From NCBI GenBank assembly GCA_005885115.1, contig VAXX01000281.1, positions 1 through 10,231 of the forward strand: a DNA stretch of 10,231 nt, written 5' to 3'. Below the pieces are notes generated by a model, which was given only the letters and a program-made list of their open reading frames with translations, searched no databases and had not been told where the DNA came from. This stretch comes from Actinomycetota bacterium (GTDB lineage Bacteria > Actinomycetota > Actinomycetes > Mycobacteriales > Micromonosporaceae). This document shows, piece by piece, positions 1 through 6,120 of this stretch (its first letter is position 1; each line of letters starts with the position of its first letter). A program made the position numbers and the translations under genes.

Positions 1-216
1 GAACTCGCCGTCCTTGGCACCGCCCACGAACGCGTCCCACTCGGCCTGGGTGAACAGCAGCACCGGCCCCTCGGGGTGCTTCGAGTCGCGGACCGCGATC
101 GCGTCGTCGACGAAGGCGACCTCGACGCAGTTGTCGCAATGCGGCCCGCTGGCCGAACTCTTGCGCCAGACCGCCCGGCGGAGGTCCACCCGCAGCCCCT
201 TGGCCTCGACTTCCAT
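1..216 (-). CDS. DUF397 domain protein (C-terminus cut by window edge)
   Basis: The 72 residues visible read as a typical DUF397 protein: an N-terminal stretch with VWRKSSAS (about residues 17-24), a GPHCDNCVEVAF segment (25-36), then AVRDSKHPEGPVLLFTQAEWDAFVGG (43-68), the family's usual order. Members are usually about 60-80 residues, so only a few codons are probably missing beyond position 1. Small, soluble, no signal peptide or membrane segment; biochemical role unknown. The ATG (216-214) overlaps the TGA of the upstream regulator as TGATG, so the two are almost certainly one transcript and translationally coupled. DUF397 genes are typically found beside XRE/DUF5753 regulators in actinobacteria, including the WhiJ-type developmental loci of Streptomyces; a partner or antitoxin-like role has been proposed for such pairs but cannot be read from this sequence. 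Confidence 0.93.
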   Translation of the reverse strand, partial: MEVEAKGLRVDLRRAVWRKSSASGPHCDNCVEVAFVDDAIAVRDSKHPEGPVLLFTQAEWDAFVGGAKDGEF

Positions 217-1061
217 CACAGCTCCTTTGCCCGTGCGGCGATGAACTCCGCCGACTGGTCCGGCGGTAGGGCGCTCGCCCGCAACTGATCGAATATCACG
301 TGGTACCGGCGCAGTTCCTCATCCTTCTCCAGAAAGAGGCCACCGGCCGCGTTCTCAGCGAAGACGACGTCCGGGTCGGCCGCCTCCTCGTACCCGAGAA
401 TCGCGAACGACCCGTCCATCCCGGCGTGCGCGCCGACGGCGAACGGCAACACCTGCAGTGTGACGTTCGTACGCCCGGCCGCCATCACCAGATGGTCCAG
501 TTGCCGACGCATCACCGCGAGGCCACCGACCAACCGGTGGAATACCGCCTCGTCCAGCACGACCGCGAGGTGTGGCGGATCGTCCTGGGTCACTAACGAC
601 TGGCGGGCCATCCGGACGTGTACCCGTCGGTCGACCTCGGCCGCGCTGATGTCGGGCCGGGCCTTGCAGATCATCGTGCGGGCGTACTCGGGCACCTGGA
701 GCAGGCCGGGGACCACCTGGGCCTCGTACTGCGAGATCGTCGAGGCGGCCGCCTCCAGGCCCACGTACGCGCCGGTGAGCACCGTCCCGTACAGGTGCCA
801 CCAGCCCTTCTGCCGGGCCTCCCGGGCCACCTGTACGAGGTCCTCGGCGACCGGCCCGTCCACCCCGTACACGGCGAGCATGTCCCGTACGTCGCGCGGC
901 GTGGCGCCGCTGTGCCCCGTTTCGATCCGGGAGATTTTCGAGGAAGAGCACTCCAACCGGTCCGCGACGGCCTCTATGGTGATTCCGGCCGCTTCCCGCA
1001 GCCGGCGTAGCTCGATGCCGAGCCGGCGACGGCGGACGGTGGGACTGTGCCGGATGGTCAT
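216..1061 (-). CDS. XRE-family HTH regulator with DUF5753 domain
   Basis: A 281-residue DNA-binding protein, the usual length for this actinobacterial family. Residues 14-68 form an XRE/Cro-like helix-turn-helix (LGIELRRLREAAGITIEAVA, then SSSKISRIETGHSGATPRDV). The rest is DUF5753, with its hallmark QYEAQVVPGLLQVPEYAR at 111-128, LDEAVFHRLVGG at 169-180 and LQVLPFAVGAHAGMDGSFAIL at 202-222. The start at 1061 is chosen because AGAGGT (1072-1067) lies 5 nt upstream and the HTH begins shortly after. An in-frame ATG at 1094 falls inside a palindrome and would add residues unlike the family. The stop overlaps the start of the DUF397 gene. Relatives such as WhiJ-type proteins control development or secondary metabolism in Streptomyces; the target here is unknown. 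The palindrome at 1086-1109 is a plausible autoregulatory site. Confidence 0.93.
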   Translation of the reverse strand: MTIRHSPTVRRRRLGIELRRLREAAGITIEAVADRLECSSSKISRIETGHSGATPRDVRDMLAVYGVDGPVAEDLVQVAREARQKGWWHLYGTVLTGAYVGLEAAASTISQYEAQVVPGLLQVPEYARTMICKARPDISAAEVDRRVHVRMARQSLVTQDDPPHLAVVLDEAVFHRLVGGLAVMRRQLDHLVMAAGRTNVTLQVLPFAVGAHAGMDGSFAILGYEEAADPDVVFAENAAGGLFLEKDEELRRYHVIFDQLRASALPPDQSAEFIAARAKEL

Positions 1062-1085
1062 GCCGCACCTCTCGCCATGGAGAGA

Positions 1086-1109
1086 TTTCACCATCTCAGA
1101 TGGGTGAAA
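1086..1109. promoter_or_regulatory. Bulged palindrome upstream of XRE/DUF5753 gene (candidate operator)
   Basis: TTTCACC ATCT (1086-1096) and AGAT-g-GGTGAAA (1098-1109) are complementary over 11 pairs, with one central base and one unpaired G at 1102. The site lies 25 nt upstream of the regulator's start codon, where its promoter or 5' leader is expected. A dyad in this place suits an autoregulated XRE protein; it could instead act as an RNA hairpin in the leader. Function is inferred from position and symmetry only. Confidence 0.5.
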
Positions 1110-1238
1110 AGCACGCCCTGCAACTTGCACGAGGCATATGGTCATGCCATCGTTCCGTAGGGCAAGCGTTACTTACCGTTCTTGGTAGGAGCCTTACGGG
1201 GATGCGGTCCACCACTGTGTCGCGGAACAGGAGCCGAT

Positions 1239-1556
1239 GTGTTACCCCGGTCCGGTGACGTCCTTCGCGTCACCCGCGCGGCAAGCGTGCAGTTCTCCAC
1301 CCCCATGCTGTTCCGGGTCATCCGGGTACACGACTGGTCGACGTACAACGGCTGGGCGTGGCTGGACGGATACGAGCTGAACGGCCTCGGCGAGGCGGTC
1401 GAGCGCCGGTCCATCTTCGTCCAACTCGAAGGGCTCCAATCGGCGCAGGTCGGGCCCATGCCCAACCGGTACCGGGCGGCCCCGGCGGTGAACCGGGCAC
1501 CGGTGACTAGCCCGAGCCGGTCGGCGACGGCGGGGTCGAGGTCGGCGGCGGGGTAG
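1239..1556 (+). CDS. Small conserved-looking hypothetical protein
   Basis: I do not recognise a named family. The ORF gives 105 residues from a GTG at 1239. The core (codons from about 1305 to 1436) reads like a real folded domain: MLFRVIRVHDWSTYNGWAWL, then DGYELNGLGEAVERRSIFVQ, with G/C in almost every third codon position. The C-terminal third is rich in Pro, Arg, Ser and Ala and looks disordered. No signal peptide or membrane helix is seen. The GTG at 1239 is preferred because AGGAG (1229-1233) lies 5 nt upstream; GTG 1287 and ATG 1305 are alternatives without a clear ribosome site. With the 1239 start the second codon is TTA, a rare Leu codon in actinomycetes, and a 7-bp inverted repeat (1254-1260/1268-1274) lies within the early coding region. 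The last 50 nt overlap the convergent PASTA gene. Confidence 0.6.
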   Translation: MLPRSGDVLRVTRAASVQFSTPMLFRVIRVHDWSTYNGWAWLDGYELNGLGEAVERRSIFVQLEGLQSAQVGPMPNRYRAAPAVNRAPVTSPSRSATAGSRSAAG

Positions 1557-2118
1557 CCACGAACACCGTGACCGTGCTGCCCACCGGTACCCGGGTGCCG
1601 GCGGTCGGGTCGGTGTCGATGACGGTACCGGCCGGTACCGCGTCGGTGACCCGGTTGACCACCCTCGCCAGCGCCGGTACCGGCACCACCGCGCTCGGCG
1701 ACGGTGACGGTGAGGCACTTGGGCTGGGCGACGGGCTCGGGGAGGCCGACGTCACCGACGCGCTCGGGGTCGCCGAGGGCCGCGGGGCCGGACCGGAGCC
1801 GCGTAGCGCCAGCCACATCCCGAGGCCGATCAGCCCGAGCAGGAGCAGAGCCGCGAGGCCGATGACGATCGGCAGCCACCAGGTACCTGACGGCGCCCGC
1901 TCCGGTACCCACTGCTGCTCGTGAACGGTCGCCGGGCGCGGACCCGCCGGCGGCACGCCCGCCCGGGCCGACCAGCGCGCGCCGCCCTCCGGCTCCTGCG
2001 CCTGCGGCAGCACGGCGGTGCCGTCGGCCCGGGGCTGCGGCGCGGTCTCGTCCGGCGCCACCGGAAACCGGGCCGTCTCGTCGGCCGGCTGGTCCGGCGG
2101 AGGCTCCTCGTCAACCAC
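1507..2118 (-). CDS. Single-pass membrane protein with shortened PASTA-like domain
   Basis: A 203-residue protein in four parts. Residues 1-78 are acidic, proline-rich and probably disordered in the cytoplasm. Residues 79-105 form a transmembrane helix starting WWLPIVIGLAALLLLG. Residues 106-143 are a Ser/Pro linker of SPSPSPS repeats, probably wall-spanning. Residues 144-188 resemble the second half of a PASTA domain (PAGTVIDTDPTAGTRVPVGS, then TVTVFVA). PASTA domains bind peptidoglycan fragments or beta-lactams in PknB-type kinases and penicillin-binding proteins; here there is no kinase or transpeptidase, and the first half of the domain is about 20 residues shorter than usual, so ligand binding is uncertain. 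The start is GTG 2118: an in-frame TGA lies at 2130-2128 and no other start intervenes. A tail of Thr/Ser/Pro follows the domain. Confidence 0.85.
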   Translation of the reverse strand: MVDEEPPPDQPADETARFPVAPDETAPQPRADGTAVLPQAQEPEGGARWSARAGVPPAGPRPATVHEQQWVPERAPSGTWWLPIVIGLAALLLLGLIGLGMWLALRGSGPAPRPSATPSASVTSASPSPSPSPSASPSPSPSAVVPVPALARVVNRVTDAVPAGTVIDTDPTAGTRVPVGSTVTVFVATPPPTSTPPSPTGSG

Positions 2119-2124
2119 CCGTCC

Positions 2125-2130
2125 ATCTCA
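2125..2130 (-). promoter_or_regulatory. Possible -10 element, leaderless start of PASTA gene
   Basis: On the minus strand TGAGAT is followed by six bases (ggacgg) and then the GTG start at 2118. The same six-base spacing occurs at three better -10 boxes in this window. No clear -35 and no strong ribosome site are seen. TGAGAT departs from TANNNT at the second base, so this is the weakest of the set. Confidence 0.3.
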
Positions 2131-2198
2131 TCACGACCGGGCCCGGACCCGCCCGACAGCGGCCGATCGGATCCCTCGCGACGTTTGATGCCAGCCGC

Positions 2199-2204
2199 TA
2201 GGCT
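2199..2204 (+). promoter_or_regulatory. -10 element TAGGCT, leaderless start of membrane protein gene
   Basis: TAGGCT matches the actinobacterial TANNNT -10 consensus and lies exactly six bases before the ATG at 2211, so transcription would begin at or next to the start codon. No Shine-Dalgarno sequence precedes the ATG, which agrees with a leaderless mRNA. No convincing -35 is seen. Confidence 0.5.
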
Positions 2205-2210
2205 CCCGGC

Positions 2211-3203
2211 ATGGCAACACGTGGCTGGGGCGGATCGATCGCGCTGGCGGTCGGGGTGGCGGCGGGGATGGCCGCTGCCCAACTCGGCGTTGTCTATGGC
2301 CTGGGCGTCATGGCCTGGACCGGAGCCACCGACCCGGCCGGTGAGAGTGCCTGGTTGGCCAGCCTCGCCTGGACCACGTGGATCGCCGCGACATCGACGG
2401 TGATCGGTGCCGTGGTCGCCGACCGGCTCTCGGCGGGCGGGCCGGGCAGCGCCCCGCCGCGCCGCCGACCGGGCGGATCCATCGCGGCGGGAGCGGTGGC
2501 CACGACCGCGTGGCGGCTGGTCATCGCGCTGACCGCGGCGATCGGCGGCCTGCTCACGGTGGCGCTGGTCGCCGTGCCGGCCCGGGCCGCGCACCGGCCG
2601 GAGACCTATGCGCCGCAGATGATCGCCGGGGGGTACGCCGTGGTCGGCGTCGCCGTCGGCGTCCTGATCGCCGTCGCCGCGCTGTCCGCCCGGCCGATCG
2701 CCGGCAACGTCGTGCTGACCACCGGGTACGTGTGGGCCCTCGCGGTCGCCTCGGTCGTCTTCGGGGTCGCGACGCACCACGGCCTGTCCACCGCCCAGCT
2801 CGGGGTCTGGCGGTTCGGCAGCGGGCACTTCCTGCGACAGACGTTCTCGGTACCCGGCGCCGCCCTGATGATGGGCGCGGCGCTGGTGCTCGGGCTGCTC
2901 GCCGCCTGGCCGGCCGTCCGGCGCGGGGAGGGCAGGGTCGGTGCCGCGGTTTCCGGAGCGGTCGGGCCGTTCCTGGTCGCCGCGGCGTACTTCCTGGCCG
3001 CGCCCCGACTGGTGGGGGTACAGCCGGACGAGCAGCTCTCGGCGTACCTGATCGCGCCGTACGCGCTGATCGCCGGGCTCCTGGGCTCGGTACTGGTCGT
3101 CGCGCTCGCGGTACAGCGGGAGCAGCGGGCCGCCAACCGGGCCGCCGCGCTCCTGGCACCGCCGGCGTGCCGGCACCGGCGCTGGTCGCCGGGGCCGGGG
3201 TAG
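2211..3203 (+). CDS. Polytopic membrane protein of unknown function
   Basis: A 330-residue hydrophobic protein with about eight predicted membrane helices at roughly residues 8-36, 48-70, 98-123, 137-160, 164-188, 213-235, 245-264 and 277-301. Loops are short, including a basic PPRRRPGG stretch at 82-89 likely on the cytoplasmic side. The C-terminal 30 residues are Arg/Ala/Pro-rich and probably cytoplasmic. No transporter, enzyme or channel motif was recognised. It starts 92 nt from the divergent PASTA-anchor gene; a joint envelope role is possible but is only inferred from position. Its 3' end converges with the GCS2-ligase gene. The ATG at 2211 is supported by the -10 box six bases upstream and by the first membrane helix starting at once after it. 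Confidence 0.85.
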   Translation: MATRGWGGSIALAVGVAAGMAAAQLGVVYGLGVMAWTGATDPAGESAWLASLAWTTWIAATSTVIGAVVADRLSAGGPGSAPPRRRPGGSIAAGAVATTAWRLVIALTAAIGGLLTVALVAVPARAAHRPETYAPQMIAGGYAVVGVAVGVLIAVAALSARPIAGNVVLTTGYVWALAVASVVFGVATHHGLSTAQLGVWRFGSGHFLRQTFSVPGAALMMGAALVLGLLAAWPAVRRGEGRVGAAVSGAVGPFLVAAAYFLAAPRLVGVQPDEQLSAYLIAPYALIAGLLGSVLVVALAVQREQRAANRAAALLAPPACRHRRWSPGPG

Positions 3204-3255
3204 CGCCACTGTGGCCGGAACAGCCGGAGCCCACCGACGGGGTCACCGAGCGCCA

Positions 3256-3272
3256 GCCGGCCAAGGGCCGGC
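3256..3272. terminator. Short hairpin between convergent genes
   Basis: GCCGGCC (3256-3262) and GGCCGGC (3266-3272) pair perfectly around a 3-base loop (AAG) in the 86-nt gap between the membrane protein stop and the GCS2-ligase stop. There is no T-tract on either strand, which is common for actinobacterial terminators. A second dyad, CGGTAG/CTACCG (3281-3286/3290-3295), overlaps the ligase stop codon. Such short G+C hairpins arise easily by chance at this base composition. Confidence 0.4.
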
Positions 3273-3289
3273 GGGGACGCCGGTAGCGG

Positions 3290-4768
3290 CTACCGCACCG
3301 GCCAGGTGTGTACCGGGTCGTTGGACAGCGCCAGGTCGGCGTACCGGTGGAGCATCTCGTGCAGGGCCGTCGGCCGGTCCAGGTTCTGGTGGTGCTGCAA
3401 GGCCGCGACCGTGTCGGCCTGCCAGGTGGCGCCGTTGCGCCGGGTACGGCAGCGTTGCTCGATCACGCCGAGGAGCCGGTTCCGGATGTCCGGGTCGACC
3501 CCGAACCGGTCCAACCCGTCGTACGCGCGCGGCAGCAGGTGCTCCAGTACCAGGTCGGTGGCCGGCAGCTCGCCGACCCGGGGCCAGTACGCCATCGACC
3601 GCAGCCCGTCCCGCGCGGACACGTGGAAGTTCTCCTCGGCCTGGCTGAACGTGAGCTGGGTCCAGACCGGCCGGTCGGCCTCGGCCAGCGACCGTACCAG
3701 CCCGAAGTAGAACGCGGCGTTGGCCAGCATGTCCACGACCGTCGGGCCGGACGGCAGCACCCGGTTCTCCACCCGCAGGTGCGGCCGGCCGTTCATGATG
3801 TCGTACACCGGGCGGTTCCACCGGTAGATGGTGCCGTTGTGCAGGCGCAGTTCGGCCAGCCGCGGTACCCCGCCGGCGTTGAGCACCTCGACCGGGTCCT
3901 CCGGGTCGGTGAGCGGCAGCAGCGGCGGAAAGTACCGGACGTTCTCCTCGAACAGGTCGAAGATCGAGGTGATCCACCGTTCCCCGAACCACACCCGCGG
4001 GCGTACCCCCTGGGCCTTGAGCTCGTCCGGCCGGGTATCGGTGGCCTGCTCGAACAGCGCGATCCGGGTCTCGGCCCACAGGTGCCGACCGAACAGGTAC
4101 GGCGAGTTGGCGCCCATCGCGACCTGTACCCCGGCGATCGCCTGGGAGGCGTTCCAGTAGCTGGCGAAGTCCTCGGGCGCGACCTGCAGGTGCAGTTGGG
4201 TGCTGGTACAGGCGGCCTCCGGGGCGATCGAGTCGGTACCGGTCAGCAGCGACTCGACCCCGCGGATGTCGAGGGTGAACTCCTCACCCCGGGCGGCCAG
4301 CATCTGGTCGTTGAGGGCCCGGTAGCGCGGGTCGGCGGAGATGTTCTCGACCACGGCGTGGCGCAGGGTCAGCGTCGGGAGGATACCGATGGCGACCAGT
4401 TGGGCCTGCGCCTTGCGGGCCCGCTCGTCGGCCCGGGCGAGGCTGGCCCGCAGGTCGTCCTCGTACTCCCCGAAACCCCGCCCGGCGATCAGCCGCGGGG
4501 TCATGTTGATCTCCAGGTTGAACTGGCCCAGCTCGGTCTGGAACGACGGGTCGGCCAGTTCGGCCAGCACCTCGGCGTTGCGCATGGCCGGACCGCCGTC
4601 GATGTCCATCAGGTTGAGTTCGAGCTCCAGCCCGGTCATCGGCCGGTCGGCGTCGAACCGGAAGTCGTTGAGCATCAGCGCGAAGACGTCCAGGCAGCGG
4701 CGTACCTTCTGCCGGTAGCGGGTGCGGTCCTCCCGGGTGAACACGGTGGAAGACACGTCTTTGCCCAT
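3290..4768 (-). CDS. GCS2-type carboxylate-amine ligase (glutamate-cysteine ligase family)
   Basis: A 492-residue cytoplasmic ATP-dependent ligase of the glutamate-cysteine ligase 2 superfamily (PF04107-like), which joins an amine to an activated carboxylate. Visible family features: the metal/substrate ExE motif in TGLELELNL (45-53, Glu48 and Glu50), HLQV at 193-196 after ACTSTQL, ETRIALFEQATDTR at 233-246, LRLHNGTIYRWNRP at 307-320 and LRVENRVLPSGPTVVD at 331-346. It is clearly longer than the approximately 370-residue YbdK-type enzymes and fits the long actinobacterial paralogue usually annotated only as glutamate-cysteine ligase. It is not EgtA by context: no other ergothioneine gene is nearby. 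Its true substrate is unknown. The ATG at 4768 has only a weak ribosome site (GGAC). It stands alone, flanked by convergent genes or terminators on both sides. Confidence 0.88.
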   Translation of the reverse strand: MGKDVSSTVFTREDRTRYRQKVRRCLDVFALMLNDFRFDADRPMTGLELELNLMDIDGGPAMRNAEVLAELADPSFQTELGQFNLEINMTPRLIAGRGFGEYEDDLRASLARADERARKAQAQLVAIGILPTLTLRHAVVENISADPRYRALNDQMLAARGEEFTLDIRGVESLLTGTDSIAPEAACTSTQLHLQVAPEDFASYWNASQAIAGVQVAMGANSPYLFGRHLWAETRIALFEQATDTRPDELKAQGVRPRVWFGERWITSIFDLFEENVRYFPPLLPLTDPEDPVEVLNAGGVPRLAELRLHNGTIYRWNRPVYDIMNGRPHLRVENRVLPSGPTVVDMLANAAFYFGLVRSLAEADRPVWTQLTFSQAEENFHVSARDGLRSMAYWPRVGELPATDLVLEHLLPRAYDGLDRFGVDPDIRNRLLGVIEQRCRTRRNGATWQADTVAALQHHQNLDRPTALHEMLHRYADLALSNDPVHTWPVR

Positions 4769-4893
4769 GGCGTCCGTTCGAAGTCCGGGGTGAGTGGCCT
4801 CCCAACGTTATGAGCGTCCCGGCGGTGAGGCTAGGGACAAACCAGGCGTGTTATCAGCGCAACGTGAGTACGCCGGTGCGCAAAGGTATGAAC

Positions 4894-4920
4894 GGACCCC
4901 GGCCGAATCGACCGGGGTCC
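4894..4920 (-). terminator. Rho-independent-like hairpin after yceI-like gene
   Basis: GGACCCCGG (4894-4902) and CCGGGGTCC (4912-4920) form a perfect 9-bp stem with a 9-base loop, beginning 26 nt downstream of the YceI-like stop on the minus strand. Only a weak T-rich stretch follows. It would also separate this gene from the GCS2-ligase gene further downstream. Confidence 0.7.
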
Positions 4921-4946
4921 ATGGGCTGATCAGGCCGACCTGCGTC

Positions 4947-5528
4947 TCAGGACTGCCGGATGGCCTCGCCCTCGATCTCCAGCTTCACCTTCTTGCCGAC
5001 CATGACGCCGCCGGTCTCCAGCGCCACGTTCCAGGTGATGCCGAACTGCTCGCGGTCGATCTCCGCGGTCGCGCTGAACCCGAACACGTCCTGCCCGTAC
5101 GGGCTGCGGCCGACGCCCTCGAGCTCGACCTCCAGGTCGACCGGGAGGGTGACGTCCTTGATGGTCAGCTCACCGGTCAGGACGAACTCGTTCCCGTCGA
5201 TCGACTTCACGCCGGTGCTGCGGTACTCCAGGGTCGGGAACTTCTCCACGTCCAGGAAGTCGGCGCTGCCCAGGTGCCCGTCGCGCTGCTCCTGGCCGGT
5301 GCTGATGCTGGCCGCCTGAATCGTGGCGGTGACCGAGGACTGGGTCGGGTCGTCGGCGACGGTGATCGTGGCGGTCGCCTCGGCGAAGTGGCCGCGAACC
5401 TTGCTCACCATGAGGTGCCGGGCGACGAAGCCGACCCGCTGGTGGTTGGCGTCCAGCACGTACGTGCCGGGGACGGGGATCTCCACGCCGTGGTAGGTAC
5501 GCGACGCCAGTCCGGTGCTCTCGCTCAT
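4947..5528 (-). CDS. YceI-like family protein
   Basis: A 193-residue protein of the YceI family, whose members fold as a lipocalin-like beta-barrel that binds long isoprenoid or amphiphilic ligands. Typical motifs in order: GTYVLDANHQRVGFVARHLM (21-40), GHLGSADFLDVEKFPTLEYR (84-103), LTGELTIKDVTLPVDLEV (117-134) and DREQFGITWN (158-167). There is no signal peptide or lipobox, so this copy should be cytoplasmic, unlike periplasmic E. coli YceI. The ATG at 5528 has a clear GGAGG (5539-5535) six bases upstream. The gene is divergent from a MarR regulator 82 nt away, which very probably controls it, and is followed by a strong hairpin. Ligand and physiological role cannot be read from the sequence. 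Confidence 0.95.
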   Translation of the reverse strand: MSESTGLASRTYHGVEIPVPGTYVLDANHQRVGFVARHLMVSKVRGHFAEATATITVADDPTQSSVTATIQAASISTGQEQRDGHLGSADFLDVEKFPTLEYRSTGVKSIDGNEFVLTGELTIKDVTLPVDLEVELEGVGRSPYGQDVFGFSATAEIDREQFGITWNVALETGGVMVGKKVKLEIEGEAIRQS

Positions 5529-5560
5529 CGAAGCCCTCCAAGAATATTGTTGACGAGGAA

Positions 5561-5591
5561 ACTATAGCTCAGGCAACTACTGTCGTGTCAA
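5561..5591 (-). promoter_or_regulatory. Promoter of yceI-like gene, overlapping marR control region
   Basis: On the minus strand a consensus -35 TTGACA (5591-5586) and a near-consensus -10 TATAGT (5566-5561) are separated by 19 bases, slightly longer than optimal. The -10 lies 32 nt before the ATG at 5528. The element sits inside the divergent intergenic region; AACTA occurs twice at a 15-base step (5560-5564 and 5575-5579), and GTTGAC/GTCAAC (5549-5554/5587-5592) form an inverted pair around it. These are candidate contact points for the MarR protein, but no operator is established. Confidence 0.55.
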
Positions 5592-5598
5592 CCTTTGC

Positions 5599-5604
5599 TA
5601 GAGT
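5599..5604 (+). promoter_or_regulatory. -10 element TAGAGT, leaderless start of marR gene
   Basis: TAGAGT lies exactly six bases (agacgg) before the GTG at 5611, with no ribosome binding site between, the arrangement expected of a leaderless transcript. It is only seven bases from the -35 of the divergent yceI-like promoter, so one bound repressor could block both directions. Confidence 0.5.
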
Positions 5605-5610
5605 AGACGG

Positions 5611-6099
5611 GTGACCGAGGACCTGATCCGGGATGAGCGGATCACCGCGATGGGGCTGCTGGCCGAGGCCTGCGGCGGCCTGGCTGCGCGGTTGAGCGTG
5701 CAACTGGCCGAGCACCACCTCGCTCCGGTCGAGTTCGAGGTGCTCCTGCGGCTGGCCCGCTCGCCCGAGGGGCGGTTGCGGATGACCGACCTGTCCACCC
5801 AGACCGGCATCACGACCAGCGGGATCACCCGGGTCATCGACCGGCTGGAGCACGACGGGCTGGTCTGCCGGCAGGCCTGCCCGACCGACCGGCGCAGCTC
5901 GTACGCGGTGATCACGGCCACCGGCCGGACCCGCCTGGCCGCCCTCCTGCCCGGGCACCTCGCGCTGATCGAGGAGTGGTTCACCGGGCGGCTGACCCCC
6001 GATCAGCTCACCGCACTGCTGGACGGGTTGCGGGTGGTACGCGACGCGGTACGTCCGGACGCGGCCGCCAACGCCCTCGACGAGGCGCCGGCCGCCTGA
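5611..6099 (+). CDS. MarR-family transcriptional regulator
   Basis: A 162-residue winged-helix regulator of usual MarR length. The N-terminal and C-terminal helices (about 8-36 and 106-148) would form the dimer interface. The DNA-binding part spans about 38-104: FEVLLRLARSPEGRLRMTDL leads to the recognition helix around TTSGITRVIDRLEHDGLV (68-85), followed by the wing with the family's DRR motif (CPTDRRSSYAVIT, 90-102). MarR proteins usually repress their own promoter and a divergent gene and let go when a phenolic, lipophilic or oxidising effector binds. Here the divergent gene is the YceI-like protein, and an LLM oxidoreductase follows 21 nt downstream; both are likely targets. Cys21, Cys87 and Cys90 are present, but whether they sense oxidation is unknown. 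GTG 5611 is chosen from the -10 box six bases upstream. Confidence 0.93.
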   Translation: MTEDLIRDERITAMGLLAEACGGLAARLSVQLAEHHLAPVEFEVLLRLARSPEGRLRMTDLSTQTGITTSGITRVIDRLEHDGLVCRQACPTDRRSSYAVITATGRTRLAALLPGHLALIEEWFTGRLTPDQLTALLDGLRVVRDAVRPDAAANALDEAPAA

Positions 6100-6106
6100 T
6101 CGGCGC

Positions 6107-6112
6107 TATGGT
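6107..6112 (+). promoter_or_regulatory. Possible -10 element TATGGT before LLM oxidoreductase
   Basis: TATGGT lies eight bases before the ATG at 6121, in the 21-nt gap after marR. No ribosome binding site is visible before the ATG, so a separate leaderless transcript is plausible in addition to read-through from marR. Confidence 0.35.
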
Positions 6113-6120
6113 CGCAAGCG

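Noticed and set aside
1062..1145. Longer N-terminus for the XRE/DUF5753 protein, starting at 1145 or 1094.
   Set aside because: The added residues do not resemble the family, the 1094 ATG lies inside the palindrome, and the 1061 ATG has a good ribosome site.
1202..1258. An 18-codon ORF (MRSTTVSRNRSRCVTPVR) with AGGAG at 1187-1191, ahead of the small hypothetical gene, as a leader peptide.
   Set aside because: The ribosome site is 10 bases from the ATG, the peptide has no clear attenuator signature, and no regulated downstream function is known. It is too short to support from one sequence.
1254..1274. GGTGACG/CGTCACC hairpin as a terminator or riboswitch expression platform.
   Set aside because: A 7-bp stem with no T-tract, lying within the coding region if translation starts at GTG 1239; chance occurrence is plausible.
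2378..3286. Long alternative-frame ORFs across the membrane-protein gene on both strands.
   Set aside because: They are Arg/Gly/Pro-rich shadows typical of high-GC DNA, while 2211-3203 gives eight coherent membrane helices.
3308..4813. A 501-codon plus-strand ORF antisense to the GCS2 ligase.
   Set aside because: It is Val/Gln/Gly/Arg-rich shadow sequence with no domain, opposite a gene with clear family motifs.
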